Assembly: GCA_964387645.1 (NCBI GenBank)
Contig: CAYLYM010000049.1
Coordinates: 1-25,928, forward strand
Origin: CAYLYM01 sp964387645
Lineage (GTDB): Bacteria > Calditrichota > Calditrichia > RBG-13-44-9
Length of the DNA: 25,928 nt
Direction of reading: 5' to 3'
In this document: positions 1 to 7,200 of the stretch, piece after piece
How the letters are laid out: the number at the start of each line of letters is the position of its first letter
Numbering within the stretch: position 1 is the stretch's first letter
Notes under the pieces: generated by a model
The model's database searches: none
Told to the model about the DNA's origin: nothing
What the model saw: only the letters and a program-made list of their open reading frames with translations
Translations under genes and position numbers: made by a program

Positions 1-2
1 TA

Positions 3-1058
3 GCCATTATTTTTATGGTCCCCTTGTTCCAATTATTGATTCTGGCTAATGCCATTACTACCGAGGTTAAGCATATCAAGTTGACCATAGTTGATTATGA
101 TAATAGTTTGCAAAGTCGTGAAATCGTTCGTGCTTTTTCGAAAACAGATAGATTTGATATAATTGAGCACAAGACGGATTTATCCTCGGTTTATCAGGAT
201 ATGCAGGCCTGGAAGACCCAGATGGCCTTGGTTATTCCGCCGGATTTCTCGAAGGATTTACAGCGGCATTTGAATCCAAAAATACAGATTCAGATTGATG
301 GTGTGGATGGCAATACTGCCGGTGTGGCATTGAGTTACGCCAAAAATATATTAAACCAATTTGCATTGGATTTCAGCCTTAATCCGCAGCATTCAGCACT
401 TATTAAAGGTGTACACTTGTTGACTATGGAAGAACGAATGTGGTACAATCTCGATATGAACAGCAAGCAATATATGGTACCAGGTATTATTGTAATTCTG
501 CTAACTATTTTACCCATGATGTTATCATCTATGAGTTTAGTTAAAGAAAAAGAAATTGGCACTTTAGAGCAATTAATGGTGACACCTTTAAAAAAACACC
601 AATTGCTGTTAGGGAAAATTATTCCATTTTTGGTTTTATCATATATTGAACTGGCTCTGGTGACAGCTTTTGCGCTGGTGATTTTTAATATACAGATGAT
701 CGGAAGTTTTTTTCTGGTTGCTTTATTAGGTTTTCTGTACTTGTTTACTACAATTGGATTTGGAATATTTATATCAACTTTTACTGATTCTCAACAACAG
801 GCTATGTTTGTTTCCTGGTTTTTCATTGTTTTTATGATTTTAATGAGTGGATTTTTTATCCCCATAGCCAATATGCCCCCCATATTACAAAGATTGACCT
901 ATCTGGATCCAATGCGTTATTTCATGTCTATTGTTAGAGATATATTCCAGAAAGGATCAACTTTAAAACATTTATGGGTTGATGTTCTGCCAATGACTGC
1001 TTTTGGGTTTATCGTTTTCACCTTGGGCGTGATGAAATTTAGAAAGAGAATCGGTTAA
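3..1058 (+). CDS. ABC-2 type transporter permease, 5' end cut by window edge
   Basis: This is the membrane subunit of an ABC exporter of the ABC-2/YhhJ-YbhS type. A large extracytoplasmic loop (about residues 20-150) follows the first membrane helix. A C-terminal block of five or six hydrophobic segments (about 155-340) follows, with the family's conserved stretch 'VKEKEIGTLEQLMVTPL' and a later 'YLDPMRYF'. The first ATG is at 15, but the frame stays open to the left edge and the residues before it (A-I-I-F) continue the first helix. The true start is therefore probably about 20-30 codons outside the window; 347 residues are visible against roughly 370 for the family. Such permeases usually sit beside an ATPase and an HlyD-like adaptor, which would lie to the left. 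The substrate cannot be told. Family assignment is firm. Confidence 0.9.
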   Translation, partial: AIIFMVPLFQLLILANAITTEVKHIKLTIVDYDNSLQSREIVRAFSKTDRFDIIEHKTDLSSVYQDMQAWKTQMALVIPPDFSKDLQRHLNPKIQIQIDGVDGNTAGVALSYAKNILNQFALDFSLNPQHSALIKGVHLLTMEERMWYNLDMNSKQYMVPGIIVILLTILPMMLSSMSLVKEKEIGTLEQLMVTPLKKHQLLLGKIIPFLVLSYIELALVTAFALVIFNIQMIGSFFLVALLGFLYLFTTIGFGIFISTFTDSQQQAMFVSWFFIVFMILMSGFFIPIANMPPILQRLTYLDPMRYFMSIVRDIFQKGSTLKHLWVDVLPMTAFGFIVFTLGVMKFRKRIG

Positions 1059-1298
1059 TTTTTAATTTTACGAAAAAACAGCAATTTGACCGATAATAAT
1101 CTCGCAGAATTGATAATTACTTGGTATTGAAAGTTTATTTTGAAAGTATGATGAGATGATCCATATATTTTTTTTATTCATTTGAATTGAAAAATGTGAA
1201 TTTCTGTTTCTAAATCAACCGATCTTAAAAAGAGTTGCTTGTATTCATCTTAAATATTAAGTTATTTGATTGTGAAGTTTTATAGGGGTAAAATCTGA
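1059..1298. other. AT-rich spacer upstream of purF
   Basis: This 240-base intergenic stretch has no convincing reading frame. It must carry the promoter of the purF unit, but I could not settle on a clear -33/-7 or -35/-10 pair. A weak purine-rich ribosome-binding site (AGGGG near 1284) precedes the purF ATG. I see no purine or PRPP riboswitch fold. Confidence 0.5.
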
Positions 1299-2714
1299 AT
1301 GTGTGGTATTGCAGGATATTTTTCAAGGTCTGGGGATAATGCTGCTAAGAATGTTATGCTCACATTATATCAGCAGCAACACCGAGGACAGGAAAGTTGT
1401 GGAATTGCTATTTCCGATGGGAAAATCATTCGGTTGCACAAATCGATGGGTTATGTCAAGGAGGTTTTTAATCAGGAAGTCTTGAAGAAATTGCCTGGCT
1501 TCAGTGCCATTGGTCAGGTACGTTACCCAACACGTGGTAGCTCTATCATCCAGAATGCCCAGCCTTATGTTATCGAAACCTTAAGTGGACCGATCTATGC
1601 TGTAGCCAGCAATGGTGATATTGTTAATTATGAAGAGAATGCTCTCTGGCTTCAGAGCAAGGGTGTGCATTTGTCTTCTGGAAATGATGGAGAGCTCATT
1701 GGCCGTTTTCTGGTTTATCATCACGAAAGAGCAGGCTTATCTATCCCGGATGCTATTCGTTTACTGATGAAACGAATAAAGGGTGCGTATTCTTCGGTAT
1801 TTTTAACAAAAAATTCTCTTTATATTTTTAGGGATGAAAATGGTTTTCGTCCGCTCCATATCGGGGAGATCGGTCAGGATATCGCGATTGCATCGGAGTC
1901 TTGTGCACTGGATATTTTGAGGCCGGATACTATGAGGGAGGTGATGCCGGGCGAAATTATTCAAGTTACCAAAGACAATGTTATTTCCTCCAGACAGAAT
2001 AATCGATTATTTGATTCTGAAAAAAGATCTTTGCATTACTGTGTTTTCGAATTGATTTACTTTGCACGTCCAGATAGCTCGCAATATGGAGAATATGTTT
2101 ATGATGTTCGCCTGAAGATAGGAGCAAAGTTAGCCTCTTATGATGATTTTAAAGCAGACGTGGTTATTCCCATTCCTGATTCAGCCAATTTTATTGCTTT
2201 GGGTTATGCCAACGCTAAGGGAATTCCTTTTAATTTTGGCCTCATTCGTAACCATTATGTTGGCAGGACTTTCATTCGTCCTAATCAATATTTACGTGAT
2301 GAATCAGTCCGACAAAAATTTAACCCCTTAAAAGATTTCTTCAATGGTAAGTCAATTGTTGTGGTAGATGACTCCATTGTAAGAGGTACAACGCTACGTA
2401 AAATCGTACGCATGATTAAGGGAGCAGGTGCAAGAGAAGTTCATTTACGCATTGGTTCTCCGCCTGTTAAATTTTCGTGTTATTATGGTATAGATACGCC
2501 TACACGCGAAGAACTCATAGCCAACAATATGACAGTTGAGCAAATTCGAGAATATATGGGGGCAACCTCGTTAAAATATTTAAACATTGATGATCTTCGT
2601 GATTGTGTCAAATTTCCTAACAGGTATTGTTATGCCTGCTTTAATGGTGAATATCCTATTCCCAAACCATCAAAGCTTTCGAAAGTTGAATTAACCCTGG
2701 AAGAAGAAAAATAA
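1299..2714 (+). CDS. purF: amidophosphoribosyltransferase (glutamine PRPP amidotransferase)
   Basis: First committed enzyme of purine synthesis: it transfers ammonia from glutamine to PRPP to give 5-phosphoribosylamine. The N-terminal glutaminase domain (1 to about 230) starts directly with the nucleophile Cys2, so no long propeptide is needed. It keeps RGQ(E/D)S at 29-33, oxyanion residues Asn105-Gly106 and an Asp at 130. The phosphoribosyltransferase domain has the PRPP loop VVVDDSIVRGTT at 354-365. Cys248, Cys394, Cys444 and Cys447 match the pattern of the Bacillus-type enzyme with a [4Fe-4S] cluster, including the 146-residue gap between the first two. The usual HNGN of the glutaminase site reads SNGD here. 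At 471 residues it is of normal length. It heads a gene run; its stop overlaps the folB start by one base (TAATG). Confidence 0.96.
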   Translation: MCGIAGYFSRSGDNAAKNVMLTLYQQQHRGQESCGIAISDGKIIRLHKSMGYVKEVFNQEVLKKLPGFSAIGQVRYPTRGSSIIQNAQPYVIETLSGPIYAVASNGDIVNYEENALWLQSKGVHLSSGNDGELIGRFLVYHHERAGLSIPDAIRLLMKRIKGAYSSVFLTKNSLYIFRDENGFRPLHIGEIGQDIAIASESCALDILRPDTMREVMPGEIIQVTKDNVISSRQNNRLFDSEKRSLHYCVFELIYFARPDSSQYGEYVYDVRLKIGAKLASYDDFKADVVIPIPDSANFIALGYANAKGIPFNFGLIRNHYVGRTFIRPNQYLRDESVRQKFNPLKDFFNGKSIVVVDDSIVRGTTLRKIVRMIKGAGAREVHLRIGSPPVKFSCYYGIDTPTREELIANNMTVEQIREYMGATSLKYLNIDDLRDCVKFPNRYCYACFNGEYPIPKPSKLSKVELTLEEEK

Positions 2715-3082
2715 TGTCAATTATCAGACTTAACAACATGATTTTCTATGCCCATCATGGTTACTACCAGGCAGAAAGAGAACTTGGACAAAAATTTCAG
2801 GTGGATTTAGAACTGGAATGTGATTTTACAAAGGCTATCCAATCGGATAGTTTATCGGATGCAGTAAATTTTGAAGCTGTTTACTATACTGTAAATCAGA
2901 TTTTTAACAGCTATAAATTTACATTATTGGAAACGCTTGCTGACAGGATTGCAAAAGAAATTTTGGAGAAATTTCCTGTGAATTCAGTGCTTATTCGTGT
3001 CCGCAAACCCCAGGTACCACTCAATGGTTTCCTGGACAATGTGGAGATCGAACTTGTACGGAAAAAATCAAAAAATGACTGA
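2714..3082 (+). CDS. folB: dihydroneopterin aldolase
   Basis: Cleaves 7,8-dihydroneopterin to 6-hydroxymethyl-7,8-dihydropterin and glycolaldehyde in folate synthesis. The 122 residues show the family landmarks: FYAHHGYY near 11-18 followed by ERELGQ, the segment around NFEAVYYTV, LLETLADRIA in the second half, and a closing RVRKPQVPL with the catalytic-region lysine. The ATG overlaps the purF stop by one base and the 3' end overlaps folK by eight bases, so translation is probably coupled to both neighbours. Its product is the substrate of the next enzyme, FolK. Confidence 0.93.
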   Translation: MSIIRLNNMIFYAHHGYYQAERELGQKFQVDLELECDFTKAIQSDSLSDAVNFEAVYYTVNQIFNSYKFTLLETLADRIAKEILEKFPVNSVLIRVRKPQVPLNGFLDNVEIELVRKKSKND

Positions 3083-3584
3083 AGTTTATATTGCCCTCGG
3101 TTCCAATCTTGGAGACCGTTTAAAAAATCTTATAAGCGCTGTTGATTATTTAAAAGATATAGGGATGATACAAGCCCTTGGTGGGCTCTATCGTAGCGAT
3201 GCTTATGGTTTTACTGAACAACCAGATTTTTATAATTCTGTTGTTTCTCTAAAAACGAGTTTGGCGCCTGTTATTCTTTTGGATAGATTAAAAGAAATTG
3301 AAAGAAAATTAGGGCGAAAAAAGGGTGTTCGCTGGGGGCCTCGGGAAATTGATCTGGATATTATTTTTTACGGACAATTAATTTTAAATAGACGAGAATT
3401 GATTATTCCTCATCCAGATTTCCACAATCGCAAATTTGTTCTAATGCCTCTTGTAGATATCGCAGAAAATTTTATATCTCCTACGCATAGAAAATCTGTT
3501 TTAATGTTGTTAAAAGCATGTCGAGATACAACTAGAACAGATTTGATTGCAAAAAAATGGTATATCAATGGAATTAAAATTTGA
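3075..3584 (+). CDS. folK: 2-amino-4-hydroxy-6-hydroxymethyldihydropteridine pyrophosphokinase
   Basis: HPPK transfers pyrophosphate from ATP to 6-hydroxymethyl-dihydropterin, the step after FolB. I place the start at the ATG at 3075, which gives the typical N-terminus MTEVYIALGSNLGDR. The longer upstream frame reads through folB in another frame and has no family character. At 169 residues it is of normal length. The signature RWGPREIDLDIIFYG lies around residues 85-100, with the two metal-binding aspartates in DLD, and IPHPDFHNRKFVLMPL follows. The start overlaps folB by eight bases and the end overlaps the kinase gene by 17, consistent with one transcript. Confidence 0.95.
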   Translation: MTEVYIALGSNLGDRLKNLISAVDYLKDIGMIQALGGLYRSDAYGFTEQPDFYNSVVSLKTSLAPVILLDRLKEIERKLGRKKGVRWGPREIDLDIIFYGQLILNRRELIIPHPDFHNRKFVLMPLVDIAENFISPTHRKSVLMLLKACRDTTRTDLIAKKWYINGIKI

Positions 3585-4230
3585 TCATCTTCGCTACATT
3601 GCTATCGAAGGTGTTATTGGCGCTGGAAAAACCTCTTTAGCGCATTTAATTCAGCAAAGATTAGGCGGGCGTGTGATTCTGGAAGAATTCGAAGAAAATC
3701 CCTTTTTAGAAGACTTTTATCAAGATCCAGAACATTATGCCTTCCAGACCCAGATTTTTTTTCTGTTAAGCCGGTATCGCCAACAGGAAGAAATTATGCA
3801 ATATGATTTATTTGAACAAAGAATTATTACTGACTATATGTTTGTTAAAGACCGGATATTTGCTACCTTAAACTTAAATGAAAAAGAAATGAAACTTTAT
3901 AATATGTTAGCAAGAATACTTGAAAAGCGTATTGTAAAACCCGATTTGGCCATTTACCTCAAAGCCTCCACAAAAAGATTAATGCAGAACATTAGAAAAA
4001 GAGATCGCCCTTATGAAAGATTTATTAAAGAAGAGTATATCGATTCTTTGAACCAACTATATGAAGAATTTTTTTGGAATTATACTGCCACGCCTCTTCT
4101 TATCATCAATACAGAAAATTTGGATTTTGTTCATAATGAGAATCATTTAAGTCAGATTTTAGTTGAAATAAGTAAACATCGTATCGGTAAAAAACTGGTC
4201 AGTTTTGATTTTAACAAAGGTCTCTTGTGA
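3568..4230 (+). CDS. deoxynucleoside kinase (dGK/dAK/dCK family)
   Basis: Cytoplasmic salvage kinase that phosphorylates a deoxynucleoside with ATP. The 220 residues contain the P-loop GVIGAGKT at 15-22, the EE pair at 39-40 with the catalytic-base glutamate, a TDY motif at 88-90 where the family has its D/ERS-type sequence, and the lid RDRPYERF around 145-152. Family: PF01712. Base preference cannot be read from the sequence. I chose the ATG at 3568, which leaves a normal short lead into the first strand; a TTG at 3547 would add seven residues but lies deeper in folK. It overlaps folK by 17 bases and the next gene by one (TGATG). Pairing of folK with such a kinase fits a nucleotide/folate operon. 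Confidence 0.88.
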   Translation: MELKFDHLRYIAIEGVIGAGKTSLAHLIQQRLGGRVILEEFEENPFLEDFYQDPEHYAFQTQIFFLLSRYRQQEEIMQYDLFEQRIITDYMFVKDRIFATLNLNEKEMKLYNMLARILEKRIVKPDLAIYLKASTKRLMQNIRKRDRPYERFIKEEYIDSLNQLYEEFFWNYTATPLLIINTENLDFVHNENHLSQILVEISKHRIGKKLVSFDFNKGLL

Positions 4231-4409
4231 TGATTCGCTTATTCTTACTAATTGTTCTGCTTTACCTTTTATTTTACTTAATCAAAAATTTAATTAAATT
4301 TTTATTGTCCCCTCCGAATGTTTCTAAAAATGAAACACAAAAAAGAAGAAGGTTTGATGAAAATGATATCGAAGATATTGATTTTGAAGAAATAAAGAAG
4401 GAAAAATGA
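4230..4409 (+). CDS. small single-pass membrane protein with charged tail
   Basis: A 59-residue protein of unknown function. Residues 2 to about 27 are one hydrophobic helix (leucine, isoleucine, tyrosine and phenylalanine-rich) interrupted by lysines. A basic patch (KRRR near 38-41) follows, then an acidic end with DENDIEDIDFEEI. The layout resembles the small DUF4834-type proteins of Bacteroidota, which also end in an acidic D-Y/F-E-E stretch, but I hold this only loosely. The ATG at 4230 overlaps the preceding TGA by one base; a GTG at 4227 is an alternative start. Its 3' end overlaps the next gene by ATGA. The tight fit on both sides is the main evidence that it is real. Confidence 0.65.
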   Translation: MIRLFLLIVLLYLLFYLIKNLIKFLLSPPNVSKNETQKRRRFDENDIEDIDFEEIKKEK

Positions 4410-5704
4410 CCCCCGCACATAAAAATCAGGAATTGCGAAAACTAAAGGAGGAAAATGAACGGCTAAAAGTTCTGCTCCATTTGGCTCAAAACCTTCAGAG
4501 TCATTTGGAATTGGAAAAACTGTTGTTGACCACAATGGAAGAGGTGGCACGCATTCTTCGTGCAGACCGTTGTACCGTTTTTTTACTGGACGAAGAAAAA
4601 CATGAATTGTGGTCTATTGTTGCCATGGGAATTGAAAAAGGAGAAGAGATTCGGTTCCCGGCTGATAAAGGCATTGCAGGTTATGTGGCCATGTCTGGAG
4701 AAGTCTTGAATATTCCTGATGCTTACCAGGATTCTCGATTCAACCCAGAAATTGATAAAAAAACAGGATATCGAACCCGTAATATGCTGACCATGCCATT
4801 AAATAATAAAAACCAGGAAATTATAGGAGTATTTCAGGTTTTAAATAAACATGATGGTTCTTTTGACAGAGAAGATGAAGAACTACTGTCGGCTATCACT
4901 CCTATCGCAGCAACGGCCATTGAAAATTCTATTCTCTACCAGGAACAGGTTGAATCATTGAATAGTTTTATCGAAACACTTTCTACTACGCTGGATACCC
5001 GGGATTATATCACTGCTGGGCATTCTCGCCGGGTTACTCTATACACATTGGCGTTGTGCGAAATGATGGAATTAAATGATCAATGTTGTGAACAATTGCG
5101 TTATGCCGGTTTGCTGCACGATATTGGTAAATTGAGTATACCAGAATCTGTTTTATTTAAAAAAGGGAAATTGTCCGAGGAGGAATTCAGGTTAATCCAG
5201 AACCATCCGGCCATTACTCGGCAAATTCTGGAAAGCATTCGTTTTCCCAAAAGACTACGTCAAGTTCCTGAAATTGCTTCAACGCATCATGAAAAAATAA
5301 ATGGCCAGGGTTATCCTGATGGATTGAAAGGAGATGAAATCCCGTTGGGTGGACGTATATTGGCCATAGCTGATGTTTTTGACGCTCTGACTTCAAAACG
5401 GCAGTATCGTGATCGTGAACCATTTGAAAATGTCTGGGCAATTATTGAAAGAGAAAAAGGAGAAGCATTTGATCCGTTGGTGGTAGAAGTTTTTTCAAAA
5501 ATTTCTTTGAAGAAAATAATAGAAATTATGGAATATGATCGGTGTGAGCATATTGATGAGAAAGAAATAGAATTTTTGGCAAAAGTTCCTTTATATAGGC
5601 TGATAAATATCAAAAAAATGCCTGTTGAACAACGTTCTAAAGAGGATAATGCTATATTGAGAATTTTTGAAAAATATTACTGTCGTAAATATCTGTCCGA
5701 GTAA
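4406..5704 (+). CDS. GAF domain / HD-GYP cyclic di-nucleotide phosphodiesterase
   Basis: Predicted sensor-enzyme that hydrolyses cyclic di-GMP (or a related cyclic dinucleotide). A short coiled coil (7-40) precedes a GAF domain (about 35-180; ADRCTVFLLD, DKGIAGYV, EIIGVFQVLNK). An HD-GYP domain (about 188-365) follows with all signature residues: first His in GHS (206), HD at 238-239 in LLHDIGKLSIP, HH at 294-295, GYP at 302-304, and D323 in IADVFDALTS. A 65-residue C-terminal extension after the domain is unlike anything I recognise. No membrane segment or receiver domain is visible, so the GAF pocket is the likely input. ATGA overlap with the preceding small gene ties it to the purF/fol unit. 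The family is firm; the substrate is inferred. Confidence 0.92.
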   Translation: MTPAHKNQELRKLKEENERLKVLLHLAQNLQSHLELEKLLLTTMEEVARILRADRCTVFLLDEEKHELWSIVAMGIEKGEEIRFPADKGIAGYVAMSGEVLNIPDAYQDSRFNPEIDKKTGYRTRNMLTMPLNNKNQEIIGVFQVLNKHDGSFDREDEELLSAITPIAATAIENSILYQEQVESLNSFIETLSTTLDTRDYITAGHSRRVTLYTLALCEMMELNDQCCEQLRYAGLLHDIGKLSIPESVLFKKGKLSEEEFRLIQNHPAITRQILESIRFPKRLRQVPEIASTHHEKINGQGYPDGLKGDEIPLGGRILAIADVFDALTSKRQYRDREPFENVWAIIEREKGEAFDPLVVEVFSKISLKKIIEIMEYDRCEHIDEKEIEFLAKVPLYRLINIKKMPVEQRSKEDNAILRIFEKYYCRKYLSE

Positions 5705-6108
5705 ATTAACGCACCTATACAAAGATTTTTTTGCCTTATTTGATTATCATCATCTCAAGATATTCTATGTTTTTTAACAACTTTCGATTCGTTATTTGGA
5801 TCAAATGAGTTTTGTTTAAGTACAAAAAAGACATCAAATTCCAATTAAAAAGCTTCGGTTAAGACTCATACATTTTTTAAATTCTCAGAAAAAAATTGAT
5901 AAAAGAGATAAATCGGTTTCGATTTTTAGTTTAGTGGGCATTTTTCATATTTAATATCTATTTCATATTTTAATAATATTTGTATGTTATTATTACATTT
6001 TTGTAATATATACGATTATTTTGCATATTCTAAAGAAAAAAATCTCGCTTTGTAATTGAAACGATTTTGTTTATATTTGGCAAAATTTTTAGAGAATGTG
6101 GAAGGTTC
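5705..6108. other. AT-rich spacer between HD-GYP gene and carA
   Basis: About 400 bases without a credible gene. It contains an inverted repeat ATTACA-TTTT-TGTAAT (5992-6007), about 40 bases upstream of the -33 box of the carA promoter, and AAATCG-GTTT-CGATTT near 5912-5927. The carA promoter (6049-6079) lies at its end. No clear terminator for the upstream gene run is visible. Confidence 0.5.
6049..6079 (+). promoter_or_regulatory. Bacteroidetes-type promoter for carAB
   Basis: TTTG at 6049-6052, 19 bases, then TATATTTG at 6072-6079, an exact match to the Bacteroidetes consensus TTTG-N19-TAnnTTTG. Transcription would begin near 6086, about 23 bases before the carA ATG. Confidence 0.7.
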
Positions 6109-7200
6109 ATGAAGCTGACAGAACCATTATATTCATCATTACCCTCTGGACGTCTTGTTTTAGAAGATGGTTCTGTTTATTATGGTTATTCTTTTGGATA
6201 TCCAACTGCTGCAGCGGGTGAAGTTGTTTTCAATACAGGTATGGTAGGTTATCCAGAGACTTTCACCGATCCTTCCTATTATGGACAAATTTTGACCTTA
6301 ACCTATCCTTTGATTGGTAATTATGGTGTTCCACCGAATAACAAGAAAAATGAATTAGTGGAGGAGTATGAATCCAGTCGTTTACAAATCCGTGGTTTAA
6401 TAATTTCTGATATTTCTGTGGATTACAGTCATTGGAATGCAGAAAAAAGTTTACCTGAGCTTTTGTACGACCAAAAAATTCCGGCACTTGCAGGAATCGA
6501 TACGCGGGCGTTGACTAAAAAGCTGCGTGAAAAAGGTACCATGTTAGGTAAAATTGAGCTTAATGAATTGCAGGTTGATTTTTATGATCCGAATGTTGAA
6601 AATTTAGTCCGATTTGTTAGCCTTGAAAAACCAACCTTATATGGCTCCGGGAAATACCGAATCGTGCTAATGGATTGTGGCTGTAAATATAATATCATTC
6701 GTAGTCTGGTGAGCCGGGGTGTGGAAGTTTTGCGGGTTCCCTGGGATTATGATATTAGTAAGGAAGACTTTGACGGTTTGCTCATTTCGAATGGGCCTGG
6801 AAATCCCAAAATGTGCCGCCAGACAATATTACAAATTCACAATACAATATCTCGGGGAGTTCCGACTTTTGGGATATGTTTGGGGCATCAGCTTATGGCA
6901 CTGGCGGCCGGTGCCAATACTTATAAACTGAAATACGGACATCGTAGCCAAAATCAACCAGTGATTGAAACCGGAACGAATAAATGTTTAATAACATCGC
7001 AAAATCATGGATATGCAGTAGACCAGGAAACGTTACCTGATGATTGGGAGCCCTGGTTTACTAATTTAAACGATGGAACAAACGAGGGTATTCGACACAA
7101 GTCAGGTAAGTTTATGAGCGTCCAATTTCATCCTGAAGCAGCACCAGGACCGGTTGATGCCGATTATTTATTTGATGAATTTTTAAGCATTGTAAAATGA
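6109..7200 (+). CDS. carA: carbamoyl-phosphate synthase, glutaminase (small) subunit
   Basis: Releases ammonia from glutamine and channels it to CarB for carbamoyl phosphate, the precursor of pyrimidines and arginine. From the ATG at 6109 the protein is 363 residues and opens, after a ten-residue lead, with the family's GRLVLEDGSVYYGYSFG. The N-terminal domain includes GEVVFNTGMVGYPETFTDPSY near 37-57. The class I amidotransferase domain has the nucleophile Cys257 in GICLGHQ, and His341 and Glu343 in FHPEA. A frame extending upstream to a TTG at 6067 would lie inside the -7 box and start before the likely transcription start, so I reject it. A purine stretch GGAAGG lies just before the ATG. 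The 3' end overlaps carB by ATGA. Confidence 0.96.
   Translation: MKLTEPLYSSLPSGRLVLEDGSVYYGYSFGYPTAAAGEVVFNTGMVGYPETFTDPSYYGQILTLTYPLIGNYGVPPNNKKNELVEEYESSRLQIRGLIISDISVDYSHWNAEKSLPELLYDQKIPALAGIDTRALTKKLREKGTMLGKIELNELQVDFYDPNVENLVRFVSLEKPTLYGSGKYRIVLMDCGCKYNIIRSLVSRGVEVLRVPWDYDISKEDFDGLLISNGPGNPKMCRQTILQIHNTISRGVPTFGICLGHQLMALAAGANTYKLKYGHRSQNQPVIETGTNKCLITSQNHGYAVDQETLPDDWEPWFTNLNDGTNEGIRHKSGKFMSVQFHPEAAPGPVDADYLFDEFLSIVK

Noticed and set aside
2997..3074. N-terminal extension of folK
   Set aside because: These 26 codons are folB read in another frame. The HPPK family starts at the MTEVYIALGSN residue encoded at 3075.
5912..5930. AAATCG-GTTT-CGATTT followed by T residues as a terminator
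   Set aside because: Only six AT-rich pairs, 200 bases past the HD-GYP gene; too weak to call.
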